Below are positions 21,787 to 30,232 of a stretch of DNA of 36,413 bases, piece after piece (the stretch's first letter is position 1; the number at the start of each line of letters is the position of its first letter). The translations under genes and the position numbers were made by a program. The stretch lies in the NCBI GenBank assembly GCA_964553435.1, contig CAZKKM010000003.1, forward strand, positions 1-36,413. Direction: 5' to 3'. Under the pieces are notes generated by a model that was given only the letters and a program-made list of their open reading frames with translations, was not told the DNA's origin and ran no database searches. This DNA comes from RUG11867 sp964553435. GTDB taxonomy: Bacteria > Bacillota_I > Bacilli_A > RF39 > UBA660.

Positions 21787-22947
21787 ATGGAAAAGAAAAC
21801 AAAAGAAACAGAAGAACAAAAGGCCAAGAAAAAAGCAGCACGCGACTTTATCAGAAATGTTCACTTGGTCGCCGAAGAAAAAGGTATCGATGAACAGATA
21901 ATATTCGATGCTATGGAACAAGCTCTCATCACAGCTTATAAGAGAAACTACAATGCCAAGACGAATGTCAAACCTAAAATAGATAGAAAAACCGGAGAAA
22001 TCGGCATATTTACGTATTATGTCGTCGTCGAAGATTACGAAGATCCGGAAGTCACTATCGACGAAGAAGGAAACGAGATTGTCAAAGAACCTGAGGTTCC
22101 TGTCGATGCTCAGATTCTCTTAGAAGATGCCCGCAAAAAAGTGCCAGATATATGTGTCGGAGAAACTATCGAAGAAGAAGTCACTCCAGATGACTTCGGT
22201 CGCGTCGCAGTTCAAACAGCTAAACAAGTTCTCATTCAAAAGATTAGAACTGCCGAAAGAGAAAGCATCATGGCCGACTTCGATGGCAAAGAGGGCGAAA
22301 TGATGATGGGAATGCTCGCCATGACAGATGAAAAAAATTATTATATCGATCTTGGTCGTGCTCGTGGAATACTTCCAAAAACCGAAATGATTCCTAACGA
22401 AACGTTCGAAATGGGAACTAACATTCGTGTTTACCTTCAAAAAGTCGAAGCGACACCGAAAGGCCCTCTTATCCTTTGTTCACGTAGACATTACAATTTC
22501 GTACGGAGATTATTTGAAAGCGAAATTCCAGAACTTATCGATGGAACGGTCCTTCTCTACGGAGTTGCACGCGAAGCCGGCATCAGAAGCAAAGTTGCCG
22601 TCTACTCCACAGACGAACGTGTAGATCCGATTGGAGCATGCATCGGTGAACACGGAGTCCGCCTTGCAGGCATCCTAAAAGAACTTAATGGTGAGAAAAT
22701 CGATCTCGTACTCTATTCCGAAGATCCTGCCGAATTTATTGCCAATGCTTTGAGTCCTGCGAAAAACGTCTATGTTTCCATAAATACCGAATCAGAAAAG
22801 AACGAGGCATTCGTCACTGTTTCCGACGACGATTTGTCTCTCGCTATCGGTAAAAAAGGATCCAACATCAAATTGGCTAGCAAGCTCACCAAATACCATC
22901 TGACGATCAAATCGATGAGTCAAGTCAATGAAGAAGGAAACAGATGA
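21787..22947 (+). CDS. nusA: Transcription termination/antitermination factor NusA
   Basis: The 386-residue protein starts at ATG 21787 with AGAGGT upstream. It has the NusA order: N-terminal RNA polymerase-binding domain (~15-150, with an insertion-like acidic stretch DPEVTIDEEGNEIVKEPEVPVD), S1 domain (~165-240, IDLGRARGILPKTE), KH1 (VDPIGACIGEHGVRL) and KH2 (LAIGKKGSNIKLASKLT). There is no C-terminal AR repeat, as is normal for Firmicutes. NusA binds RNA polymerase and modulates pausing, termination and rRNA antitermination. Its stop overlaps the ylxR start region (ATGATGA at 22944-22950), so these genes are coupled. Confidence 0.95.
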   Translation: MEKKTKETEEQKAKKKAARDFIRNVHLVAEEKGIDEQIIFDAMEQALITAYKRNYNAKTNVKPKIDRKTGEIGIFTYYVVVEDYEDPEVTIDEEGNEIVKEPEVPVDAQILLEDARKKVPDICVGETIEEEVTPDDFGRVAVQTAKQVLIQKIRTAERESIMADFDGKEGEMMMGMLAMTDEKNYYIDLGRARGILPKTEMIPNETFEMGTNIRVYLQKVEATPKGPLILCSRRHYNFVRRLFESEIPELIDGTVLLYGVAREAGIRSKVAVYSTDERVDPIGACIGEHGVRLAGILKELNGEKIDLVLYSEDPAEFIANALSPAKNVYVSINTESEKNEAFVTVSDDDLSLAIGKKGSNIKLASKLTKYHLTIKSMSQVNEEGNR

Positions 22948-23204
22948 TGAAAGAACGAAAAGTTCCCATGCGCTCCTGCGTAGTGACCAAAGAAAAGCTT
23001 CCTAAAAAAGAACTGCTTCGCATTGTCAAATTCGAAAGCCGCGTATCGGTCGATCCGAGTGGAAAACAAAACGGCAAAGGTTGCTATATCAAAAAGGATA
23101 GAGAAGTATTGGAAACAGCCAAAAAAACCAAAATTTTGAATAGGGTATTGGAAACGGAAATACCGAATGAAATATACGAAGAAATAGAAAAAATTATAGA
23201 TTAG
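22944..23204 (+). CDS. ylxR: YlxR family RNA-binding protein (RnpM-like)
   Basis: The 86-residue protein begins at ATG 22944 (or ATG 22947, one codon later), overlapping the end of nusA. It matches YlxR/DUF448: MRSCVVTKEKLPKKELLRIVKF, VDPSGKQNGKGCYIKKD. In Bacillus subtilis YlxR has been described as a modulator of RNase P (RnpM) and as a nucleoid-associated regulator. The position between nusA and infB is conserved in Firmicutes. The usual next gene, ylxQ (an L7Ae-like RNA-binding protein), is missing: only 19 bp separate this stop from infB. Confidence 0.9.
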   Translation: MMKERKVPMRSCVVTKEKLPKKELLRIVKFESRVSVDPSGKQNGKGCYIKKDREVLETAKKTKILNRVLETEIPNEIYEEIEKIID

Positions 23205-23223
23205 AAAGGTAAGGTGACCATTT

Positions 23224-25326
23224 ATGTTTAGTGTAAAAGACTATGCTGAAGAAATGGGAATAACTGTCCAAGAAGTGCTGAAAAAATGTGCATTCTTGGG
23301 ATTGAATGCCAAAGAAGCTACAGACATCTTAGAAGAAGACGATGTCATCATGCTCGACAACGCAATCGACATTTTAGATGCCGTCGAAGACGAAGAAGTG
23401 AACTACAATTCGGATGAAGAAGAAGAAAATCTTGTCATCGAAACTGAGAAAAAAGATACGCGAAGAGGAACACATGAAAAATCGCGCAAAGGTTTCTCAG
23501 CTGACGCAAAAAACAACTATGCAAAAAAGCGCAAGGAGATGTACAAACACAAAAGTAAACTGCAATCTCTCGTAAACTCCGATGAAAATATCGTATTATA
23601 TAAAGACAATATGACGATCGGTGATTTGGCGAGTGTTTTGGGAGTAGGTGCCAACGACATCATCGTCAAGCTGATGTCCATGGGACTGATGCTCTCTATA
23701 AACCAATCCATCGACTTCGAAAATGCCGAAATAGTCGCCTTAGAATATGGCAAAACACTCAAAAAAGAAAGTACACAAGATGTTTCCAATTTCGAAGAAC
23801 TCGAAATAGTAGACAACGAATCTGACTTGCTAGCTCGTCCTCCAGTCGTCACCATCATGGGTCACGTCGATCACGGCAAGACGACTTTGCTCGATTACAT
23901 TCGAAATTCACATGTCGTCGATGCCGAGTTCGGTGGAATAACTCAACACATAGGAGCATATCAGATCACGTACGACGACAAGAAAATCACGTTCATAGAT
24001 ACACCTGGTCATGCTGCTTTTACTGAGATGCGTGCCCGCGGAGCATCGATTACCGACATCGTCATCATAATCGTCGCTGCCGACGACGGAGTCATGCCTC
24101 AAACAGAAGAGGCGATCGATCATGCCTTGAGTGCAAACGTTCCGATAATCGTTGCTGTCAATAAGATAGACAAACCTGATGCCAATGTCGAGCGAATCTA
24201 TACCGAGATGGCCGCGCACAATATCACTCCCGAATCTTGGGGTGGAAACATTCCGTTCGTCAATATAAGTGCGAAAACCGGAGAAAACGTCGAAGAAATC
24301 TTGAAGACGATTTTGGCTATTTCTGAGATAAACGAATACAAGGCCAATCCTAATCGCTATGCGAGCGGTACGGTCATAGAATCGCGCATCGACAAAGCGA
24401 GCGGTGGAGTATCGAGCCTCTTGATACAAAACGGAACACTTCGCCTTGGAGATCCGGTCGTCGTCGGAACAGCTTTTGGCAAAGTTCGTACCATCAAAAA
24501 CGATCTCGGTCAATCTATAGTCGAAGCTGGACCATCGACTCCTGTCGAAATTACCGGACTGAACGGTAATCCTAGTGCAGGTGACAAGTTCATGGCCTTC
24601 GAATCCGAGCGACAAGCCAAAGAAGTCGCAGCCAAACGAATGACTAACCAAAAAGCCTCAAAATACAAGACAGATGTCGTATCATTCGATGACCTTTTCA
24701 GTCAAATCCAATCCGGAATCAAAGAAGTAAATGTCATTCTCAAAGCAGATGTTCGCGGAAGTGAAGAAGCCGTCAAAAACGCACTCGTCAAGATAGATGT
24801 CGAAGGCATCAAAGTCAAAGTCATAAGAAGCGGCATAGGTGCCATTACCGAATCGGATATCGTTCTTGCAAATGCTTCCAATGCCGTCGTCATAGGTTTC
24901 AATGTCGTCGCTTCCAATTCGACGAAAGAAGCCGCCAAAGAATACAACGTCGAAATAAGACAATATACCATCATATATAAACTCGTCGAAGAAATGGAAG
25001 CCGCTATGAAAGGCATGCTCGATCCTGAATACGAAGAAAAGGTTACAGGTACAGCTGAAGTTAGACAACTATTTAAATTTTCGAAAGTCGGCACCATTGC
25101 CGGTGTAAAAGTTCTCAAGGACACGATGAAAAACGGTTCAAAAGTTCGTCTCATTCGCGACGGTGCTATCATCTATGACGGAACTATTTCGAGCATTCAA
25201 AGAGAAAAAGATCCTGTCAAAGAAGTTAAAGAAGGATACGAATGTGGAATAACTATCGAAAACTTCAATGATATTAAGGTCGGTGACATAATGGAAACTT
25301 ATGCTCTCATCGAGGTTCACAGATGA
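23224..25326 (+). CDS. infB: Translation initiation factor IF-2
   Basis: The 700-residue GTPase starts at ATG 23224 behind AAGGTGA. Two IF2-N modules occur (residues ~4-50, YAEEMGITVQEVLKKC, and ~130-180, MTIGDLASVLGVGANDII). The G domain has G1 GHVDHGKT (213-220), the switch region GGITQHIGAYQI, G3 DTPGHAAF and G4 NKID. Domains II, III and IV follow to the end. IF-2 brings fMet-tRNA to the 30S subunit and drives subunit joining. The N-terminal linker (~60-125) is short and charged, within the range for Firmicutes. Its stop overlaps the rbfA start in ATGA (25323-25326). Confidence 0.97.
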   Translation: MFSVKDYAEEMGITVQEVLKKCAFLGLNAKEATDILEEDDVIMLDNAIDILDAVEDEEVNYNSDEEEENLVIETEKKDTRRGTHEKSRKGFSADAKNNYAKKRKEMYKHKSKLQSLVNSDENIVLYKDNMTIGDLASVLGVGANDIIVKLMSMGLMLSINQSIDFENAEIVALEYGKTLKKESTQDVSNFEELEIVDNESDLLARPPVVTIMGHVDHGKTTLLDYIRNSHVVDAEFGGITQHIGAYQITYDDKKITFIDTPGHAAFTEMRARGASITDIVIIIVAADDGVMPQTEEAIDHALSANVPIIVAVNKIDKPDANVERIYTEMAAHNITPESWGGNIPFVNISAKTGENVEEILKTILAISEINEYKANPNRYASGTVIESRIDKASGGVSSLLIQNGTLRLGDPVVVGTAFGKVRTIKNDLGQSIVEAGPSTPVEITGLNGNPSAGDKFMAFESERQAKEVAAKRMTNQKASKYKTDVVSFDDLFSQIQSGIKEVNVILKADVRGSEEAVKNALVKIDVEGIKVKVIRSGIGAITESDIVLANASNAVVIGFNVVASNSTKEAAKEYNVEIRQYTIIYKLVEEMEAAMKGMLDPEYEEKVTGTAEVRQLFKFSKVGTIAGVKVLKDTMKNGSKVRLIRDGAIIYDGTISSIQREKDPVKEVKEGYECGITIENFNDIKVGDIMETYALIEVHR

Positions 25327-25661
25327 GTTTGAAAACTAAGCGCATCGCTTCCGATATGATGCGAACCATAAGCATCATTTTGAATGAAGAAGCCGATAAT
25401 GAAATACTCAAGAAAGTGAGCATCACCGACTTGACTGTCGATTCCGATCTCACCTTCGCTAAAGTCTACTTCATGACGAGACTAGACGACAAAGAAATGG
25501 TCGAACGCGAACTCAATGAAGCGGCCGGATTCTTGAGAAAAGAACTTGCTCGTTCTTTGAATCTCCGAAGCACACCTGAACTGAGATTCGTTTACGACAA
25601 ATCATTAGACTACAAAGAAAGAATAGAAAGCATACTCGAAAAGATAGACAAAGGAGAATGA
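25323..25661 (+). CDS. rbfA: Ribosome-binding factor A
   Basis: The 112-residue KH-fold protein starts at ATG 25323, overlapping infB by 4 bp. It shows the RbfA pattern: KRIASDMMRTISIILNEE, VSITDLTVDSDLTFAKVYF, and the closing RSTPELRFVYDKSLDYKERIESIL. RbfA binds the 30S subunit during 16S rRNA 5'-end maturation and cold adaptation. The length is normal for Firmicutes. The next gene starts two bases later and is not the expected truB but an unknown gene. Confidence 0.93.
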   Translation: MSLKTKRIASDMMRTISIILNEEADNEILKKVSITDLTVDSDLTFAKVYFMTRLDDKEMVERELNEAAGFLRKELARSLNLRSTPELRFVYDKSLDYKERIESILEKIDKGE

Positions 25662-25662
25662 A

Positions 25663-26190
25663 ATGGCAGTAATAAAGAGTATCGCCGATTTGAGCGAAGA
25701 AGAAGCGAAGGGGTTTGAAGAATTTTGTGTTTCCTATTTCCGCAAAGAATATATAAAAAGCAACGTCGCATATCCTCATCTATCGATGATCGATACTTAT
25801 CTCGGTGCCAAAAAACGCACACTCTTGATGATGAAAGATATCGTAACCGGTGTGACGACAGGATTTGTAGCATACGATTTTGACTTCACTACCAAAAAAG
25901 ACGGAATAGATCTAATACCAGTCGGTCTCATCGTTGGATACGACACACCTGCTGGAATGAACAACCTCATGCATTTCTTCGTAAAAGACGAACTGAATAG
26001 TTATCCACGTTTGACTGTCATGAAAGACTTGCTCTCGTCGTATGTCGAAGTTGCCAAGACCAACGGTTCTCGTCAAATACAGGCAGCAAGTGACATTTAC
26101 GATCCTCGCTTGACTCGAGACTTAAAAGATTTCGACTTTGCTAAAGTAGGAAATAATGGCACAGAAGAGATATACAAAAGAGCTATTTAA
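25663..26190 (+). CDS. Unknown protein, paralogue of the next gene
   Basis: The 175-residue protein starts at ATG 25663, two bases after rbfA, with AAAGGAGAATGA upstream. It has no membrane segment or signal peptide. The sequence alternates helices and strands and ends with a helix plus strand pattern (VAKTNGSRQIQAASDIYDPRLTRDLKDFDFAKVGN) that resembles the end of GNAT-type acetyltransferase folds. No acetyl-CoA loop (Q/RxxGxG/A) is visible, so catalysis is doubtful. It resembles the next protein in the opening block (FxxFxxxYFxKxYIxSN) and in the domain order. Placement inside the rimP-truB operon suggests a translation- or RNA-linked job, but the function is unknown. Confidence 0.6.
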   Translation: MAVIKSIADLSEEEAKGFEEFCVSYFRKEYIKSNVAYPHLSMIDTYLGAKKRTLLMMKDIVTGVTTGFVAYDFDFTTKKDGIDLIPVGLIVGYDTPAGMNNLMHFFVKDELNSYPRLTVMKDLLSSYVEVAKTNGSRQIQAASDIYDPRLTRDLKDFDFAKVGNNGTEEIYKRAI

Positions 26191-26237
26191 AATAGAAGAC
26201 AGCGAAGAAAGATACATCGAAAGGAGAATTCTATAAA

Positions 26238-26822
26238 ATGATTAAAATCAAAAAAGCAACCGAATTGACAAATAGACAATGGTATTTATTTTTCAAATTT
26301 GTCGCAAATTATTATAAAAAAAATGTCATAGAAAGTAATAAAAATGCCGTTGTCAATAAAATGAAGATGAGACTATTGTATCAGGGATATGCCGAACATG
26401 TTCTTGCGAGAATTAAAAATGGGAATCTCGAAGCTTTCGTTCAATTATCCTACGATCCTGTGGAAAACGGCGACGTTCCCACCGGATTTATCACAGCCTA
26501 TATAGAAGAAGAAAACGAGCTCTTGCGAATCACCAATCTGTTCATTACAGATACTCATCCCTTTAAAGCACTTGGCATCAAAGCTTTATTCGAACCTATG
26601 GCCGCATATGCAAAAGAACATGGCATCACGAGAGTATTCACGACGAGCGATTTATTGATGCCCGAATTGAACGACTCTTTGGAAATTTTGGGATTCGATC
26701 AAGGAACTTTACATGGTACAGAAATACCTTACGGACTAGGATTCGAACCTGAAGAACTTGCAGGCATCGAGGTAGTAGATGGCAAAAGAATCACCTTTAA
26801 GCGGAATTTTAGTAGTCGATAA
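26238..26822 (+). CDS. Unknown GNAT-like protein, second paralogue
   Basis: The 194-residue protein starts at ATG 26238 with AAGGAG (26221-26226). Near its start, FFKFVANYYKKNVIESN mirrors FEEFCVSYFRKEYIKSN in the gene before. The middle (GFITAYIEEENELLRITNLFI) and end (AAYAKEHGITRVFTTSDL ... ILGFDQG) read like the beta4-beta5 and C-terminal parts of a GNAT fold, with helix ALGIKALFEPM where the cofactor helix would be, but the canonical acetyl-CoA loop is absent or altered. Its 3' end overlaps truB by 44 bp, so the truB ribosome site (GAGGT near 26769) lies inside this gene. Function unknown. Confidence 0.6.
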   Translation: MIKIKKATELTNRQWYLFFKFVANYYKKNVIESNKNAVVNKMKMRLLYQGYAEHVLARIKNGNLEAFVQLSYDPVENGDVPTGFITAYIEEENELLRITNLFITDTHPFKALGIKALFEPMAAYAKEHGITRVFTTSDLLMPELNDSLEILGFDQGTLHGTEIPYGLGFEPEELAGIEVVDGKRITFKRNFSSR

Positions 26823-27642
26823 GCCATCCGGAATGACCTCGCGAGCTGTCGTCGATCGCGTCTCTCGTGTTCTCGGAACTAAAAAAATAGGTCACACTGG
26901 CACCTTGGACCCTATGGCAACCGGTGTTCTCGTTTTGACCATCGGCAAATGTACGCGTCTTTCCGAATTTTTGACTGCCAAATCGAAAGAGTACATGGCC
27001 TCTTTTGTACTCGGTAAACAGACGGATACTTTGGACATCACTGGTACAGTTATTGCATCAAGTGACAAGTATGTGTCGATTGACAAAATAAAAGCACGCA
27101 TCGCTTCTTTTAAAGGGACTTATTTACAGGAAGTCCCAGCTTATTCGGCTATCAAGGTAGAGGGACGTCGACTTTACGATTATGCTAGAAACGGCGAAAA
27201 AGTCGAACTTCCCAAAAGAGAAGTGACGATAAGTTCGTTGGAAATTCTTTCGATTGAAGATGGTGAAATCACCATTCGTACTCGCGTTTCCAAAGGTACT
27301 TATATTCGAAGTCTAATAAGAGATATCGGTCGAGCACTTGGAACATATGCTACGATGACTTCCCTTCGAAGAACAGAACAGGGAAGTATTGGACTAGATA
27401 AGGCAAAAACTCTCGAAGAGATCGAAGCTGGAAATTATTCGATCATCACTCCACGAGAATTACTCGCCGACATCGAAAACATCGACCTCGACGATGAAAC
27501 ATATAAAAAGGTTTCGAACGGTGTCAAAATGACACTCGTATCGCAAAACGAATACATCACCTTTACATACCATGACGAACTTGTCGCTCTTTATAGGAAA
27601 GATAAAGAAGAAATATACAAAATGTATGTCGCATTCTTTTGA
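26779..27642 (+). CDS. truB: tRNA pseudouridine-55 synthase
   Basis: The 287-residue protein starts at ATG 26779, placed by GAGGT six bases upstream and the typical opening SGILVVDKPSGMTS. The catalytic aspartate is D44 in GTLDPMATG. Further family motifs are KSKEYMASFVLGKQTDTLDITG, the YSAIKVEGRRLYDYAR block and RVSKGTYIRSLIRDIG. A small C-terminal PUA-like region closes the protein. TruB makes pseudouridine 55 in the T-loop of tRNAs. It overlaps the preceding unknown gene by 44 bp. The usual follower ribF is absent: a strong terminator begins at the stop codon. Confidence 0.95.
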   Translation: MAKESPLSGILVVDKPSGMTSRAVVDRVSRVLGTKKIGHTGTLDPMATGVLVLTIGKCTRLSEFLTAKSKEYMASFVLGKQTDTLDITGTVIASSDKYVSIDKIKARIASFKGTYLQEVPAYSAIKVEGRRLYDYARNGEKVELPKREVTISSLEILSIEDGEITIRTRVSKGTYIRSLIRDIGRALGTYATMTSLRRTEQGSIGLDKAKTLEEIEAGNYSIITPRELLADIENIDLDDETYKKVSNGVKMTLVSQNEYITFTYHDELVALYRKDKEEIYKMYVAFF

Positions 27643-27668
27643 TGATGTTTTGCACATCATCTTTTTTT
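27641..27668 (+). terminator. Strong terminator of the translation operon
   Basis: GATGATGT (27641-27648), loop TTTGC, ACATCATC (27654-27661), then seven T. The stem begins inside the TGA stop of truB. Confidence 0.9.
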
Positions 27669-27975
27669 ATCTTCAAGAAAGGTACACAAAAAGTGAGTAC
27701 AAGGGTCTTTTACAAACATTCGTGAGGCCAAAGGTTTGTTTCACACGATTATACCCATAACTTGCAGCACGAATATTCCTTTTTACAAAAATCTGATAGT
27801 TGTCAAATTAGGAAAACACTATTCCATTTAGACGAGAAGTCTGGGTACGGGGTCAAAAGTGCGAAAACTCTTACTGTGAGGTAAGAGAGAGATGACAAAT
27901 TTTACTTATAAAATTTGTACTTATGTTCTTATCGATTTCTTCTCACTAGTACGAAAGGCTTTTAATTATCTTGGA
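27669..27975. other. Gene-free stretch with several hairpins; possible structured RNA
   Basis: No convincing gene lies between the truB terminator and the promoter at ~27980. Four inverted repeats are visible: ACAAAC/GTTTGT (27712-27717 with 27734-27739), AGAC/GTCT (27830-27833 with 27839-27842), CTCTTAC/GTAAGAG (27868-27874 with 27881-27887) and ACAAATTTT/AAAATTTGT (27895-27903 with 27910-27918). Local base use (GGGTACGGGGTC near 27843) is richer in G than other intergenic DNA here. I could not match it to RNase P RNA, tmRNA, 6S, SRP RNA or a known riboswitch. It may be a small RNA, a leader, or a decayed gene. Confidence 0.3.
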
Positions 27976-27979
27976 CTCA

Positions 27980-27988
27980 TGATATAAT
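27980..27988 (+). promoter_or_regulatory. Extended -10 promoter of the SBP-VWA module
   Basis: TGATATAAT (27980-27988) is an extended -10 with a perfect TATAAT; no good -35 is seen at 27960-27965. ATG 28020 follows 31 bp later after a GGTGAG ribosome site. Confidence 0.6.
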
Positions 27989-28019
27989 TGTTTTAGAAAA
28001 GAAGAATGGTGAGTTATAA

Positions 28020-29624
28020 ATGCAAGATAAAACCAAAGTTATTACGACTCTTGTAGTTTCTGGAGTCCTGGCATTACTCATGATTGTATTGCCGCCACTT
28101 TCAGAAAAATATGATGAATTTAAGGAGAAGAGAAGATTCAATATCATTTCATCTACTTCGAATAAGTTTTTCGACGAAGAACTGAAGGCTTTTGCACATG
28201 ACAATAAAATAGAAGTGTCCATCGACTACTACGGGGACATTGAGATCGTCGACATTCTCAATTCGATGAGCAAAAATTCAGAAGAGAAACAATACGATGC
28301 CGTCTGGATTTCCAATTCCATCTGGCTTTATATGCTCGACAATTCCTACCTCGTGACCGACAGCAAATCGATTGCAATAAATCCTGTCGTCATGGCAGTG
28401 ACAAAAAGTAAAGCCCACGAACTCGGATTCAGCGATAGCGAAGTGACTAATCAAAACATCTTGCAAGTAATCAAAGACAAAAAACTCGATTACGTCATGC
28501 CGAGTGTCACCAAGACGAACACTGGTGCTTCGGCCTATCTGGGATTTTTGAACAGTCTTGCCGGTAGTCCGGAGGTTCTCACGATAGATATGCTTTCTAA
28601 TCCGACACTCGTTTCCGACATGAAATCTTTCTTCAGTGGAGTAAAACGTGTGAGCGGAGATGAACTTTATTTGGAAGATATGTTCTTAAATGGTTCGTAC
28701 GATGCGATCATCAATTACGAATCATCTCTCATCGAAATGAACAAAAAGTTGATTGCTCAAAACAAGGAGCCATTGTATCTTGTCTATCCCAAAGATGGAG
28801 TCTCGATCAACGATATGCCTTTCGGATATGTGAGTCGCAACCAAGATAAAAAGGAGACATTCGAAAAATTTCTCTCTTTTCTGCGAAGCGAAGAGACGAG
28901 TGCCGCCCTCGAAAAATATGGATTGCGCACTTGGTACGGTGGAACAAATTCATCCTCGGATACGTCATCTTTTAAAAGAGAGTGGGGAATCGATACGAAC
29001 GATTATCTCATTCCTCTAAAATATCCCGGAAAAAAAGTCATAACCGAAGCTCTCGACATATACGTCGAACAGCTGCGCAAACCGAGTCATACAGTCTTCT
29101 GTTTGGATATCTCTGGAAGCATGATTGGATACGGTATGAGTGAACTCCAAGATGCTATGAGATACATTCTCGACCGCACCCAGGCAGGCAAAGATCGTCT
29201 CCAGTTCTCGGCTAATGATCGAATATCGATAATCACTTTTAATGGTCAAATACAAACGACTTCCGCCATCTTCACAGGTGACAATACACGGCCACTCATC
29301 GATTTCATCGACAACCTTCGTGCAGGAGGGAACACGAACATTTACGATCCCGCACAAAAAGCTCTCAAGATACTGGCCGAAACACCAGACGAATACACGA
29401 AAACGGTCATTCTGATGACCGACGGAGAATCGAATGAAGGGTCGTACTACAATCTTTCTCGTTATTACGACAACAACTCCATCGATATCCCGATTTACAG
29501 CATCATGTTCGGCTCTTCGAGTATGCGACAACTGAGTGATATTGCTGAACTATCGAATGCGAAAGTTTTCGATGGCAAAGAGGGCCTCAAGGAGGCATTC
29601 AAAGAAGTGAGGAGTTATAACTGA
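28020..29624 (+). CDS. Membrane-anchored solute-binding-like protein with C-terminal VWA domain
   Basis: The 534-residue protein starts at ATG 28020. One N-terminal helix (~residues 8-26) anchors an external protein. Residues ~38-320 look like a type 2 periplasmic binding fold: RFNIISSTSN, YDAVWISNSIWLYML, AVTKSKA, a PSVTKTNTGASAYLGFL ligand-loop pattern and YLVYPKDG. Residues ~355-530 are a von Willebrand A domain with a complete metal site: DISGS (D363, S365, S367), T439 in GGNTN, and D468 in MTDGES. Proteins combining these domains are found in Firmicutes near xpaC, telA or stress genes, and are thought to sense or bind something at the membrane. Its stop overlaps the following start (29624). 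The ligand is not known. Confidence 0.8.
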   Translation: MQDKTKVITTLVVSGVLALLMIVLPPLSEKYDEFKEKRRFNIISSTSNKFFDEELKAFAHDNKIEVSIDYYGDIEIVDILNSMSKNSEEKQYDAVWISNSIWLYMLDNSYLVTDSKSIAINPVVMAVTKSKAHELGFSDSEVTNQNILQVIKDKKLDYVMPSVTKTNTGASAYLGFLNSLAGSPEVLTIDMLSNPTLVSDMKSFFSGVKRVSGDELYLEDMFLNGSYDAIINYESSLIEMNKKLIAQNKEPLYLVYPKDGVSINDMPFGYVSRNQDKKETFEKFLSFLRSEETSAALEKYGLRTWYGGTNSSSDTSSFKREWGIDTNDYLIPLKYPGKKVITEALDIYVEQLRKPSHTVFCLDISGSMIGYGMSELQDAMRYILDRTQAGKDRLQFSANDRISIITFNGQIQTTSAIFTGDNTRPLIDFIDNLRAGGNTNIYDPAQKALKILAETPDEYTKTVILMTDGESNEGSYYNLSRYYDNNSIDIPIYSIMFGSSSMRQLSDIAELSNAKVFDGKEGLKEAFKEVRSYN

Positions 29625-30232
29625 TGGGACAAATACAAAAAAGATACTTATATTCTGCTCTTTTGAGTGCTGCCTTTTTCATAATCGTATATGGCTTTGC
29701 TGACTTTAATATCGTCTTGTCCGTTCTGTTGACGATCGTCATCTATTTGGGAGGTATCTTCCTCTTCAAAGAGAAAGACTTGAGAACACTGACTCCGAAA
29801 TACGTCGACGATTATTATTTTATGGCATCCAAATGTGCAGCACGTGCGAGCCAAACGGCAGATGAAGAGATAAAAGCATATGTCGACAAAATAACGACCT
29901 ACACGGACGAAATACTCTTGAGCCTCACGCAAAGGCCGAAGAAAGTGGAACAGGTTTTTGATTTCTTCGATTACTATCTAGATATCACCAATAAGATACT
30001 GATGAGATATAATCTGTTGAAAAATCACGAAAATCACGATGAAAAAGAGCACGTCTTTCTGGATAATACAAAAAATTATCTCGAAAAGATAACCGACATG
30101 TTCTCTCGTCAACTGTCAAACATGAAAGAAGCGCGCATGCTAGATATCGAATCCGAAATACGCATGTTCGAACATACGATAGGTCTCAAGAAGACCGATA
30201 TAGAAGTGGGTGAAAATGATGAACTTAAATAA
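29624..30232 (+). CDS. XpaC-like membrane protein (5-bromo-4-chloroindolyl phosphate hydrolysis family)
   Basis: The 202-residue protein begins at ATG 29624, overlapping the SBP-VWA stop by one base. Two adjacent helices (~residues 9-28 and 29-48) lead into a long helical cytoplasmic region. The FFDYYLDITNKILMRYNLL and ITDMFSRQLSNM segments and the DIESEIRMFEHTIGLKK ending match the XpaC/PF10112 pattern. XpaC often pairs with TelA-type toxic-anion resistance proteins; a telA gene is not present here. The family name comes from an old phenotype and gives no firm biochemical role. It lies between two solute-binding-like proteins, so it is probably the membrane partner of that envelope module. 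Confidence 0.7.
   Translation: MGQIQKRYLYSALLSAAFFIIVYGFADFNIVLSVLLTIVIYLGGIFLFKEKDLRTLTPKYVDDYYFMASKCAARASQTADEEIKAYVDKITTYTDEILLSLTQRPKKVEQVFDFFDYYLDITNKILMRYNLLKNHENHDEKEHVFLDNTKNYLEKITDMFSRQLSNMKEARMLDIESEIRMFEHTIGLKKTDIEVGENDELK

Noticed and set aside
27572..27760. Small ORF running from truB through its terminator
   Set aside because: It begins inside truB in another frame and crosses a strong terminator, and its product shows no recognisable features.
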